DNA from: Rhodocollybia butyracea
Lineage: Eukaryota > Basidiomycota > Agaricomycetes > Agaricales > Omphalotaceae
Length of the DNA stretch: 64,000 nucleotides
NCBI GenBank assembly: GCA_015501585.1
Contig: JADNRY010000010.1
Location: 310,001 to 374,000, forward strand
Reading direction: 5' to 3'
Part shown: piece after piece, positions 11,926 through 22,624 of the stretch
How the letters are laid out: every line of letters begins with the position of its first letter
Position numbering within the stretch: the first letter of the stretch is position 1
The notes under the pieces: model-generated
What the model saw: the letters and a program-made list of their open reading frames with translations, nothing else
The model's database searches: none
Told to the model about the DNA's origin: nothing
Made by a program: the position numbers and the translations under genes

Positions 11926-13834
11926 ATGCCTTCCCCCCTCCGTAGCCTTTTGGCTATTATCCAGAAATCCGTCGATGAAATCGAGGGCGCATATGAGAAA
12001 CGTGGCTTCGATTTCCCATCCATTGATGAACCACCGAGCGAACGCGATACTGTTCGACTGGACCCCAGCGTGCAAGCTGCGACGGCCCTGTTGACTTCTG
12101 CCGCTTATCAGGTATGGGTGTCAATTATGGAAGGAAGGGACGACTGACTTGAAGATATCCTGTTTAATTCAGCTCATCGCCAATGCCCAGGCTCCCCAAG
12201 CCCATATCTTCAACGTGGCTTTCGGCGTAAGGCGTAATCTCTACTTACTGTTCCTCCTTGGATTATGACAAGTTCAATAGTTCTTCCTACCCGCCGCCCT
12301 GAGGGCAGCTATGGAGACTGACGTTGTAGAGATTCTGCGTGAAGCAGGGCCTCAAGTGAGCTGATTCATTCCGTAACAAGCAACGTTTCTGACCATGAAC
12401 CTTGTAGGGAATGCATGTGAACGAGGTCGCTAAGAAAGCACAAGTTGAGCCTAGAAAACTTTGTGGGTGTTTATCCGTTTAACGTTACTTACGGGAGCTG
12501 AGTCGAACTTATCTAGCCAGCATTATGTGCTACCTGGCAACACATCACATCTTCCGGGAAATTGAGCCAGACGTTTATGTGAACAATCGCCTTTCTAGCG
12601 TTTGGGACACTGGGAAGTCGCTCGAGGAAATAAAATCAAAGTAGGTTCCCCGTGCTCTTCAAGATAGTCACCGTACCTGACCATGTTCCCCAGTCCCCTG
12701 GAAAAGTTCGATGGCACAAACGGTATCGCAGCTTTGATCGGTCACAAGTTTGTGCAACTATATGTAATCGGTGTTAGTGCTCATCTGTTTATTGAATAGT
12801 GGAGATGTGGTATACAAGGGAGCGGGACAGATCGCAAACCATATGATGGCTCCCGATACCGCGTTTGAAGACACACCGGAACGATCTCCTCTGATGCTTG
12901 CAGTTGGTTATGACAAAGGTTCAGTGTGGTCCTGGTTCGAAGAACCTTCGAACGAGCTGCGCCTGCGTCGGTTCGGAATTGCAATGAATGGTATAAACAG
13001 TTTGCAGCCTCCAGATGAAATTCTGAAAGGTCAGTTGAGCGTATGGTGACTCATCCTCGAATCCCTATGCTAATATCAAGCTAGGCTTTGATTGGGCTTC
13101 CTTACCGAAAGGAAGTCTCATCGTCGATGTTGGCGGTGGGATCGGCGTCTCTTCTATTAGTATAGTCAAAGCCTTCGACCACCTTAAATGTATCGTGCAA
13201 GACCGACCGAAGGTAGTCGCAAATGGTATTGAGGTGTGTTTTGCTTTCCATGCCGAGTCGTCCAAGCATGGGACTGAAAGTCTGGAACAGCATTGTAAAA
13301 AGATACTTCCTGATGCATTAAGCTCTGGAAGAATTGAATATCAAGGTGAAATCATCCTCTTTCATTCAAATTAAGTTGGGTCATAACCTGTATTCAGGAC
13401 ATGAATTTTTCGAAGAACAACCTCATATCTCTGCGACGGTGTTTTTACTAAAACAAATCACGCACAACTGGTCTGACCGCTATGTCACGCGTATTCTCCG
13501 TAGGCTTCGTGATGCTGCGGCCCCGACGACCACACTCGTTATTGTCGATCCTATCATCGTTCATCCTTGTCCCGCTCCTCCCTCCACTATACCAGGAGCT
13601 AACCTTCCTGCCCCACCGTCTCCGTTACTCTCCAACCTAAGTATCGCCAATGCCTCTACTCATTTCATGGATCAAAACATGTTTGTCCACTTTAATGCTC
13701 AAGAGAGGACGCTGGACCACCTGGTTGAACTTCTAGCTAGCAGTGGTTGGGAGATTGTTCAGGTTCATAGACCGGATGTTTCTGGAGGGTATCTTTCCCA
13801 GATTGTCGCAAAAACAATCCCCGTTCCGAACTGA
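11926..13834 (+). CDS. O-methyltransferase, COMT-like, copy 2
   Basis: Closely related to the gene at 8979-10943, exon for exon. The N-terminus is shorter (MPSPLRSLLAIIQKSVDEIE), lacking about 25 residues present in copy 1. Exons give FFLPAALRAAMETDVVEILREAGPQ, YLATHHIFREIEPDVYVNNR, NPLEKFDGTNGIAALIGH and GAGQIANHMMAPDTAFEDTPERS, then SAM motif I VDVGGGIGVSS, LKQITHNWSD with the catalytic His, and FVHFNAQERTLDHLVELLASSGWE near the end. The intron that has a GC donor in copy 1 has GT here. No frame break was seen, so it looks functional. Substrate unknown. Confidence 0.85.
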
Positions 13835-14499
13835 CAAACGAAGATGTATTAACACTATGCCATTTCTGATAACATGAATAGACCTATCTTTTTAAAGCTC
13901 TGCCCTGCTCTGCCTTGCAGGTACGAACACTGGTATCTCCTAAGTATCACCGCTGGAATTAAGATTTTTTGATGACTCCTTCGTCCTCATTTCTTCATTA
14001 GTGCTCTGAACCTCCGAGGTCTTCTCAGGCTCTGAGATCAAGAGTTTAATGATTCTGCTCTTCTGCACTGCTAAACATCCGAGCTCTTTGACTTTCACAG
14101 CTGACCAGCTCTTTCCGGAGGTTTCATTCCCGCGTAAGTAAGTTAAGGTTTCATTAAAACATCAATTAAAACATCAATTAATGAATTTTTTATTTCCGAG
14201 TTGGCCTGTGTGGATGTGTGAAAGAAAGAAAGAAGGAAAATAAGGTGCTACGAAATGAAACGCTGCACTGAATCTATAAATTATCCTCAAGGCTTGCAAG
14301 AAATGGCACTCGCGACAGAATGAGTAAAGACTACAAGATATCAAAAGACAATAACGAGTGTGGTCTCGAACTCGGACAAAATCGTGAAAGATTACTGAAT
14401 GTAACCAGTGTCATCAAGCGGTAAGAGAAGAAGGCGTAAAATGAACAGTTTAACTGACAGAACGTGGGCAAGTAGAAGATAGAAGGGCTACGGGTATTT
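13835..14499. other. Convergent intergenic region with a 12-bp direct repeat
   Basis: AT-rich 3' regions of the second O-methyltransferase and the Ser/His-rich gene. ATTAAAACATCA is repeated twice in tandem at about 14153-14176, and a purine run (GAAAGAAAGAAAGAAGGAAA) lies near 14220. No gene was recognised. Confidence 0.4.
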
Positions 14500-16055
14500 T
14501 CAGTGCCCAGAAGCAGGTTCCGCAGGACGTGCCCCAGTCAAGGAATGACGTCTTCGTATTGAACCCTTGGACGAGCCCGATGAAGATAATCGTTCGGCAA
14601 AGCCACCTAGGATCCGTTGCAAGAACGGTTTTTTGATACTCCCAGTTGGGGAGACCGGTGTCGTTGGTGATTGGGTGGTAGATGTTGCAGTGTAGAGCGT
14701 ATCTGGTGACCGCTAAAAGCACCGAAAATTAGTATAATAAGCATCAGACAATAAGGAAAGGTACATACCAGAATGTGAACCTTTTGCTTTGCGGTAGGAA
14801 GAACGTAATATGTACTACCTGAACCGTCGCTGTCCGCTGGAGAGCGTGGGCGAGCATGATGATGATGGTGGTGGTCACGGTGGTGGTGGTGGTGGCGATG
14901 GTGCTCCGCTGGAGGGTATTCTTGTTCAAGAGGTAAAGAGTGAGAACGATCCCGGCCAGATTTTCTCCCAGTCGTGCTTTTACTTTTGTTACTCTTGCCA
15001 CTCTTGCCACTGCCAGCACTTCTATCTCTGTGGCGCGACTCCGACGATCGCTTGTGGCGGTGAACTCGCTCTTCTTGCGGATAAGCATGGCTTCCATGAG
15101 TGGACGGATAGCCTGCATTGGCAATCTGAGCTTGATCAGGAGGAACACTGTGACTGTAGAATATACGATCGGGGCCCGCTGTGGGTCGATACGAAAGAAT
15201 GGCGGGGGGATGATAGTTTGTGTGGGAATTGTTAGATGGAGCATAAACAATGGAGGGGGGATTATGCTTGAAATGATCACGAGAAGGTGGCACCATTGGT
15301 CCTCTCCTTACGCCTGATCCGTATGGGTGCCACGGAGTAGGAGCAGGTTGCGTTCGTGCCATTCCCGGATGAGGAACTGGCGAAGGCATAACAGGGATAA
15401 CAGGTGGTTCCGGCATTTCATACGTTCGCCCCCTATGAGAAGCAGTATGGTGGTTGGAAGGAGCGACAGGCATTGGGTCATGGTCTCGCGAGGGCGAAAA
15501 AGCATCCCGAGGAAGCGAACGTGAACGAGAATGTGTATGATGCGAACTAGACGGCAGGGGTGGTGCACTTTCATCAGAGGCGGAAGGCAAAATATGAATT
15601 TCTTCTGGGGAATTTGACCTTAACTTTTCCCTCTCTCTTCGGTGGTCACCATTAAGGACCGGAGTAGACGATGGCGTTGAGCCAGACCTCGATCGTTGAT
15701 GTGACGATGTGTTGGACGTTAAACGAGAAGAGTTTGAACGAAGTTCCTTTGGAGAGCCGGCGGGGTGAGTTGGGTGAGGGATGGGAAACTCTCTACCGTC
15801 TGGATATCGTAGTACGAGCCTGGGGGGCACAGAATGAGAACTTTCTGCATCGGATGGCGGTGAAGATAAAGCGTCCTGATCATCATCAAGTTCAGAGGGA
15901 GGGATATTAGGCGAAGTAAAGGCGTGTTCTGCATGCGTTGAAACCCAATTTCGGACCCTGGCCTGCGAACTATAAAACTGTTCGAGGTCTTGCGTACTGA
16001 TCGACTCGGTCATAGCGGGCGGTACGACGAGAACAGTCTGTGGCACAGCGGGCAA
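14500..16055 (-). CDS. Ser/Pro/His-rich protein, unknown function
   Basis: Two exons: 16055-14769 and 14712-14500, with a 56-bp intron (GTATGT...TTTTAG), giving about 499 residues. The spliced second exon reads RSPDTLYTATSTTQSP...KKPFLQRILGGFAERLSSSGSSKGSIRRRHSLTG to a stop at 14500; the other two phases there give less protein-like sequence. Most of the chain is low complexity (SSHHTHSRSRSLPRD, then SGKSGKSNKSKS), followed by a histidine cluster (HHRHHHHHRDHHHHHH) at about residue 395. The most ordered part is the N-terminus (STQDLEQFYSSQARVRNWVSTHAEHAF). No domain recognised. Could bind metal or be a disordered scaffold; neither is shown. Confidence 0.75.
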
Positions 16056-16082
16056 AAGGGTCGGGAACAGAGAGCCTCGAGA

Positions 16083-16090
16083 CTTTTATA
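16083..16090 (-). promoter_or_regulatory. TATA box for the 16055 gene
   Basis: The minus strand reads TATAAAAG 28 bp ahead of the ATG at 16055. This is close, so the transcription start would be near the ATG. Confidence 0.45.
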
Positions 16091-16339
16091 GTGCCACGAT
16101 GTGCGTCAGTTACGAAAGTCACTTGAACTGTACCCTCTAATCAAGTAAGCCCTGGTTCCACTAATCACGATTCGTGTTATCAAGATCAAAACGTGTACAT
16201 CGTGAGGCTCAGGCTGAAAGGTGACCGTTCCCGGACATGTCATTTAATCTTGGGGATTTTTCATCTCCTTATAATTAACAGTCACAGGATTGAGATACCG
16301 ACAACGAGAGGAACGAAGATAGTCCACAGCAAAGACGCG

Positions 16340-17210
16340 ACCGCCGACAACTCTGAATGCCGGTTCGGCGCAGCCCAGCGCAGTCCAAAGTTTGGGCTCG
16401 GAGTCTCTCGGAGTGATGTCCGGATTCTCCAAGGCCTAGAGGTATAAAACCTTTGAAAAAATCTATTATATAAAAAGTAATGAAATGATATTGGCTGAGG
16501 TACTTTCCGGATCTTTTCTTTGGCAAACGATGCCAACAATACCCTTTCGGCCGAAACGACAAGGGCACGAGGCCCACGATTCCGAACAAGGAAATACATA
16601 AAGCAGCAACCTCTTTTGCGCAAGAATTCTTCGAACTTCCGATTTGCGACGGGGCCGGGGAAGGACCAGAACCAAACCAGAACCAGAGCCTGTAGAATAC
16701 TATGAAGAGCAAGAACCTGGACACCCTGAGTCACCAGACTTTGTGGCGTACTAACCAGGAGCACTAGGCTCTAGCGGTACTACAAACGACGATAGACTGC
16801 ACAGCAAGACCGGAAGAGAAGAACTTGAAGAAGATTCATCTGCATTTGTGCATCGGCGGCTTCGACAAGAGTAACTATTCGAGGATCAGTACTTACTACT
16901 GAACCCAGCAAATCTGTTCCTTAGAAGCGGATGTTATTACAACACAAGTAGAGACCAAGATTCTGAATCCGGGGATGGGCACTCATAAACTCTACTAAAG
17001 ACGCAGAAGTGTAATTACCTGGTAATTACGCTCACTCTGGGGATCAGCAATGAGAACAATTCCGCGCATTTCCGAACAGTGATCAAGGGAGGAAACTAAG
17101 CAACCTTGAAGTTGCAAAACTGGTCCCAACACTGGCAAGGAGGCGAGCTTGGCCACAGACGGAAAAAGGCACTTGGAAATATCCAGTAAACAGATAGCAG
17201 ACACGAGCGA
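16340..17210 (-). pseudogene. Decayed copy of the secreted GPI-type protein gene
   Basis: A degraded relative of the intact gene at 20675-21363. The start is still visible (MRGIVLIADPQSE, compare MHGIVLVISLVAGLQS), as is the tail (SGPSPAPSQIGSSKNSCAKEVAALCISLFGIVGLV, compare SNSSPAPSQTGNSKNSGAKEVATSYVTLFGAVALV). Between them the reading frame is broken and shortened. The nucleotide match continues downstream of the old stop (CTTTGGCAAACGATGCCAA...), so the copy was made at DNA level. No functional product is expected. Confidence 0.65.
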
Positions 17211-17858
17211 TGAAAAAACGCATCTCCTTTGAATAAGAGGTAAGAACTAAGAAATCAGCTTGACGGTAGTATAGAAGGCTTACCCTCCCCCTTCCGAAAA
17301 GTGGGGCCAGAGCTGGAGCGAACAGCGAGCCATTTCCGGGAAGGGTTTGGGAAGTCTTGGCTCGCTTCTTATGCGATAAGATAAAAATTAGACATATACT
17401 CGTCTTCCTCGGACGGACGTCCTTCTGTGATGGGAGATTAATTTTTGTGCAGTATGCAGTCTCGCAGACAGAAACCTTCGCACGTTGAAAGGTAATGTAC
17501 ATAATGACCGGTACTTATTTCATCTGTTCACGAATTTTGTATATAAGTAGCGCTATATCACAGCTCAAAAGCTCCCAGAAAAGGATGCACAAGTGATTCC
17601 GAACAGCAAGAACGTTAATGCATGAGGCCCACAACCTTGACTCCGAGGGTCGGAAAGCTGCAGACTAGAGCCAGAAAACCTTTTGAAAGGTACCAGAGCT
17701 TGTCACTGAAATCGATATCGTTCAATTCTCAGACACTCAATTCGATAATTGTATCCAAGTCCCTCGTGTTTACGACCCTGTCAACTTTTAATCCTTTCCC
17801 AACTCGATTCACCAGGTGTTTTATTTGGTCTACAGCAACACGTCAGCTGAGGAAAGCC
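17211..17858. other. Intergenic sequence, no gene recognised
   Basis: Holds the former upstream region of the decayed secreted-protein copy and sequence beyond the truncated third O-methyltransferase. The frames here (17083-17502 minus, 17622-18026 plus) have no recognisable features. Confidence 0.3.
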
Positions 17859-19392
17859 TATAAGTATATTGTTTGCTTACCAATGGTGCGACTGTATCCT
17901 GCACTGAGTGTCAACAAATGTATACTAATCTGCAAGCAGAAATGGGACGCCTCTGGAGATGTGAGCAGTTCAACGAGGAGAATCTTGACTCGACTTTTGT
18001 CTGAGCCACTTGATGGAGATGACTGAATAGCATCTACGATGTTTGTCAAGATTTTGACGACCTGGAAGTAGATGTGTAGCGTTAGGAAGGTTCGGGCATG
18101 GAGCTTTGAAAAGAAGCAAACGTGCATCATCATCGCTCCAGTTGTACAAAGCATGTCGGATAAAGTAGGTCCCTGCACTTTCCCGGGTAGTAGGAACGGG
18201 AATCTTGGACTGCGCTGGATCATTTTGCATAAAGTCACCAGCGACAAAGGATACACTATCTTTTATCCATGCTGGTTTGTGTTCCCAGAGCTATAGTCAA
18301 ATCAAGTTGATGACAAGAATCAGATATATCTTGAGGGAAGTCAAACCTCTTTGCATTTTTCTACGGTTTTCTCAAGATCCAAGATAACGAATTTTAGGTT
18401 CTTGTTTATTTCAGAGGAGGTTAGCACCATCGTTTCCAACGCCCCCATTCCTCCGCCAAGATCGATTAGGGGGGAGGGTAGGGTGTCCCAAGCATAATCT
18501 AGCAAGTACGGATTGAGCCAGACGATATCCAGTTATGCGCGAACAATTCACCTTCAGCGGCACCCCGCATGAAAATAGATGAATACTCAATCATGGCTTT
18601 TCCAGTTCGTTCGAGACGCCATTCGTTACCTGGAGAGGCCATCCATTGGAACACTGGAATTGAGGTGTTGAAAGCGTAGTTGTGAGCACTTCGCTTAAAT
18701 TCTCCATCAGCTGGGGGTGGTTGAGTCGCAGCCTCAAGTATAAACGACGAAGCACGGGCGCCATCGTCTGCACTGAGAGGCGTGATTCCATCAATACATA
18801 ATCAGGAGCAGATTGAAAAGAGACGAACGCAAGACCAACGAATTCCTTCACGGTCACGGCGTCATGACCACCACTTCGCAAAACGTCGCTGAATTCATTG
18901 TTCTGGTATACGTGAGAACCAAAGCCGCCAACTTCTACGAAGTACCCATGGTGAAGTAACAAGTTCAAGCAGACCACTGGGCGAAGCCTAGAATCAACGA
19001 CTAATCCCGTGAAGAATTAAACTCACTCAAGTATTCTTCAGCTGCACCTGTCTTTTCGCTCAATTCTGTCAAGGTCAACTGTCGGTCTTTTGAAGAGGCG
19101 ATGAGATCCGGGATTCCTAGCGAGACGATGAGATTGAGTGCAGCAGACTCTTGACATGAAACTATATCATACCCATCAATTATGAACGAACGTTCATTGT
19201 GGTGAACTGCCCACCTGAGAGTTCGGCAGAGTATGCTCGAGGGCCTTCTACTGCACGTATAAGCTTGCGACACATCTCCGAAATCGCAAGTTTGGACCGG
19301 CAAAGTTCAAAGGGTGTCCTTAATTCCGAAGTGGTATATGTTTTGTCTACCAGATCATGAAGTTGCTGTACAATGTCAATCGGTGAAGACAT
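17859..19392 (-). pseudogene. Third O-methyltransferase, truncated at the C-terminus (probable pseudogene)
   Basis: Starts MSSPIDIVQQLHDLVDKTY at 19392. Good splices give AYSAELS-ESAALNLIVSLGIPDLIASS, LTELSEKTGAAEEYL, LLLHHGYFVEVGGFGSHVYQNNEFSDVL and EFVGLA-ADDGARASSFILEAA, where a 54-bp intron restores the frame. They continue VFQWMASPGNEWRLERTGKAMIEYSS, SAM motif I LIDLGGGMGAL and HALYNWSDDDA. The next junction, to VVKILTNIVDAI and SRVKILLVELL, is in frame only if a poor GC donor is used. After that the chain stops without the usual ERT..H...L..AGF ending. It is more distant from the two plus-strand copies than they are from each other, so it is an older paralogue. Confidence 0.6.
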
Positions 19393-19639
19393 GAAGATAA
19401 AACTGAAGCTTGAAGTATGAGAGGCTTGCAACAGAGGGGAATACACATTTATAGGAGTTTAGATTCGTTCTTGAATCTTGATAACCAACGGGGTCCAGTG
19501 ACAACGGAACGGCATGGGTGGAGGAACATCTGCGATTGGACCTGACGTTGGGGTAACATTAGATATCTCCGAGCTAGACACACGTAGTATTTGACATAGT
19601 ATGTTGAAAAGCACCCTCCCGAGTCACAGGATGTGGATG

Positions 19640-20045
19640 AAAACCCACGCCGTATGAGAAGAACCGAAAGCCGGTTTGGTGCAGTCCAACATTAGTCTTC
19701 CAGATGCTGTCAGAGCAGAGCACCGGAAGACGTGTCAGAGGATATAATCACTTCTCTGGCAAACGGTGCCAAACGCCCTCTAAGCCGAAAACGACGATTG
19801 CGAGCAAGGAAACGGTAGCTCTACTGCGACAGAGCTGAGAAGAATCAGAACCAGAAGAAGCCTGCTAAAGTCCCCGATGACCAGAAATTGTGAAGACGTC
19901 TTGAAGATCAGTGCATATAGCGAGATCGAAGGAGTAAATAGTCGTATACAGCAGTAAGAGAGGATGCTAGAGCATGTGCTAACCTCAAGCTATACATCCA
20001 ACCCCACAGATTCAGTGGTTAACCCTTACATCCCCGCTGGAGAAA
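19640..20045 (-). pseudogene. Second decayed copy of the secreted GPI-type protein gene
   Basis: Only nucleotide-level similarity remains. GCCGGTTTGGTGCAG and TCTGGCAAACGGTGCCAA followed by CCTCTAAGCCGAAA line up with 16350-16580 in the first decayed copy. No open frame survives. Edges are approximate. Confidence 0.45.
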
Positions 20046-20674
20046 CTGCTCGAGGGGTTTCAAACGGTATTATAAGGAAATGGTACAAAACATCAGCATT
20101 GATAAGTTGAGAATCGAGTAAGGGGATGTAAAGTGGGGCAAATGGCATAGATACGCTTAGGAAACTCTTGACAAATCTGAGGGTGATTTCCCGCAGAAAT
20201 GAGGGCGAAGGAAGCAAATGGAGGAATGAAAGTTGTCAAGCGTGTACCCTTAACTTTGGCGGTCGTGAGTTGACTGGTCCTAATTCTCAACAATAACTCG
20301 GAGTCATGCACATGTGTGATGGTGTGTGATGGGTGCTTTAGAATATTCGTGAAGCAAACTCGAGCAACAACGATCAGAGCCAAGATAAAATTCGGATGAG
20401 GCCAAAGAGGAGGATAGTCACAAATTGCAGCAGGACAAAACCTTCGACTGATTCGAGGTAGTTGTGTAGCTGTGAGCTTTTTTTTTGAAAAAATTGGGTC
20501 GAATACTTATTCACCTTCGCAGACGGAGATAACCTTGCATTTTGTGAAGTAATTTAATGAAATCGACTAAAACTGCCACTACGGAGCTACGACGGCTTTC
20601 GCAGGCACTAGGGCCCAATGAGCTCGAAAGCGCGGAGAGGAAGGATGGAAGAATCTGAAACTTGTGAAAGGACG
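20046..20674. other. Intergenic sequence
   Basis: No gene recognised. The right part (20560-20670) is the 3' flank of the intact secreted-protein gene. A T/A tract (TTTTTTTTGAAAAAATT) lies near 20480. Confidence 0.3.
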
Positions 20675-21363
20675 TTACAACAAAGAGAGCACGAGGGCCA
20701 CAGCTCCGAACAGGGTAACATATGAAGTAGCAACCTCTTTCGCGCCGGAATTTTTCGAGTTTCCAGTCTGCGATGGAGCAGGGGAAGAATTGGACCCGGA
20801 GCCTGTGGAGGCTGCGGAGGAAGAGCCTGCAGAAGTTTGCGAAGAGCCGGAGTTTGTGGGTGTGGGGGAAGCTCCAGCAGCAGTACCAGTTCCTAAAGCG
20901 ACCGCAAAGGATGATATCGTCTCTGTTTCTGTGAACGAGGCGCCATTTGCAGCTCCACTGCAAACAGCAAGACCGGAGGAGAATGTGCAGTCGTACCCCA
21001 TAGTAAGAGAATCGAGGGTGTCTTCATATGTGAGGTGTGCACCAGCGGTACCTTCGACGAGAGTAACTATCCGAGGGTCAGTATTAGAAGTATACATCCG
21101 AATTATCGTCAACAAACCTGTTCCCACGAAGCCTTGGTCTCCATCGGTTGCGGAGCCAGGTGAAAGAGCCCAAGTGGTAGAACCATCAGCAGTACCGATA
21201 ATATTAGCGTCAATAGGTTGAGGATCGAATCCGGGGACGTAAAGGGAAGTGGATTGAGCGACAACACCTGATAAAAGTTGCCGGAAAGATTAAACATCGG
21301 TGGAGAGATGCACTCACTCTGGAGACCAGCGACGAGACTGATAACTAGGACTATTCCGTGCAT
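20675..21363 (-). CDS. Secreted Ser/Thr-rich protein, probably GPI-anchored
   Basis: Three exons. Exon 1 encodes a signal peptide (MHGIVLVISLVAGLQS) interrupted by an intron (GTGAGT...TATCAG). Exon 2 reads VVAQSTSLYVPGFDPQPIDANIIGTADGSTTWALSPGS and ends GDQGFVGT. A 51-bp intron follows, then VTLVEGTAGAHLTYEDTLDSLTMGYDC and a Ser/Gly/Ala-rich linker. The chain ends SKNSGAKEVATSYVTLFGAVALVLSLL, a small-residue site followed by a hydrophobic tail, typical of GPI signals. Short secreted domain plus Ser-rich stalk plus GPI tail is a common basidiomycete cell-surface layout; the role is unknown. Two broken copies lie at 16.3-17.2 kb and 19.6-20.0 kb. A TTTATAAG box lies about 90 bp upstream. Confidence 0.8.
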
Positions 21364-21797
21364 TTTTCAAGGAATGTGAGTTAAGTAGTGAACGACGTGG
21401 AGAACCGGGGAAAAAGGGAAACAAAGTGACAAAGATCGTTGCATCTCTGAAACTTATAAAGCATATAGCCCTGCCTTGGCAACTTGGCATACCATGTGGA
21501 TGACTATAAATTCGGAATTAAGCCGACCTGGAGGTTTCATATTTGCAATACTTCATACGGAGGCCATTGCTGGGCAGTTTTGAGCAGAACACGAGTAGAT
21601 ATACAGCAGAAACGAGCAGAGCGTGACGAGAGCCTAGATCATGACAAAACTGGATTACTGAAGTAGTGGATGACAAGTCATGACAAGCCTCTTGTAGCAG
21701 TTAGACATGAAGCAGATAACGTTATAAACGTTGATGTGATGGATAGAAAATGATCGACCATCAAAATCCAGTGTTACACAGCCAGACCAATCTATTA
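21364..21797. other. Upstream region of the secreted-protein gene
   Basis: Promoter-side sequence with TTTATAAG (minus strand) near 21452-21460. No gene seen. Ends at the CTATTA target duplication of the MITE (21792-21797). Confidence 0.35.
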
Positions 21798-22235
21798 AAG
21801 GACCCTTGAATATACCCTTATGTGTTGGTTGTCCGGTTCGTATCATCGGAGGGGTTTGAGGACCCCATACCCGGGTGGAATGTTCGTATCAAAGGGCCTG
21901 CTGCAGGCGAAGCCGGATTTTTTTTCGTATCATAACCCTCTTGGGCCCCGGATTTTTATTGCACTTATGGGCCGCTCGCTGGTCAAGCCTGTGAGTAAGT
22001 ACAAATGAATCAAAGAAATTAGCTACTTTGCTAATGAAGGATGTATGAAGCCCTAGAGCTTGTTAGCTGTAGAACACGCACAAAACGCGAAATTGGAGCT
22101 CTGGCGTGGAAAAATTTGACCTAGTTGAGAGTTCGTATCAAAAGGGGGTCCGGGAGCCCGATTTTGGTTCGTATAATCTGGGCCGAAATCCAGCAAATTT
22201 TCAACCAGGTTCAGATCGTATATTCAAGGGTCCTT
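21798..22235. mobile_element. 438-bp MITE with perfect 18-bp TIRs and 6-bp target duplication
   Basis: The left end AAGGACCCTTGAATATAC (21798-21815) is the exact reverse complement of the right end GTATATTCAAGGGTCCTT (22218-22235). Both sides are flanked by CTATTA (21792-21797 and 22236-22241), a direct target-site duplication. There is no coding capacity. Inside, the word TTCGTAT followed by CA or AA occurs five times in the same orientation (near 21837, 21882, 21924, 22132 and 22168). Perfect ends and duplication indicate a recent insertion. The 6-bp duplication does not fit hAT (8), Mutator (about 9) or Tc1 (TA), so the superfamily is open. Confidence 0.85.
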
Positions 22236-22327
22236 CTATTAACCTAAGTTTAACCCAGAGCCGATGAAACTTAGTGCTACATCAGCAAAAATGTCAGAAA
22301 CATTTATGCGCATGTAAGAAGTAAGAA

Positions 22328-22620
22328 TATTACAAGGCCTAACAAGCCAAGGTGGGTTCCTTACAGCCTCAAACAAGGTCATACAAGTTGTGAGGAGATT
22401 ACAAGCCATAACAAGCTAAGGTATTCTTACAGGGGCGAACAAGGCCTTACAAGCAATGAAAATCTTACAAGCTGCGAAAATCTTACATGCGCACACAAGC
22501 TCATACAAGATATAACAAGCCACGGGGATATTACATGCGTGAACATGGCCGTACAAGCAGAAACGAGCAGTGACAATTATTACATGCATAAATAAGACCG
22601 TACAAGCACAAACGAGCAAC
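22328..22620. repeat. Degenerate TTACAAGC/AACAAGC subterminal repeats beside the Plavaka gene
   Basis: About 290 bp packed with variants of TTACAAGC, AACAAGC and TTACATGCG (for example ttacaaggcctaacaagcc, and gattacaagccataacaagc). Spacing is about 15-30 bp. Lying just beyond the 3' end of the transposase gene, they look like the subterminal repeats that transposases of the CACTA and Plavaka kind bind. The actual element end could not be located. Confidence 0.55.
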
Positions 22621-22624
22621 AAAG

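Noticed and set aside
14744..15317. Long frames on both strands over the Ser/His-rich gene
   Set aside because: Produced by biased codon composition; only the minus frame 1 gives a spliceable protein with a clean end.
17083..17502. 139-codon minus frame
   Set aside because: Overlaps the start of the decayed secreted-protein copy and shows no domain; chance frame.
18591..18780. Frameshift in the third O-methyltransferase after MESRLS
   Set aside because: A GT-AG intron (CTTGC|GTTCGT...CTCTCAG|TGCAG) restores the frame to GLA-ADDGARASSF, so no mutation is needed.
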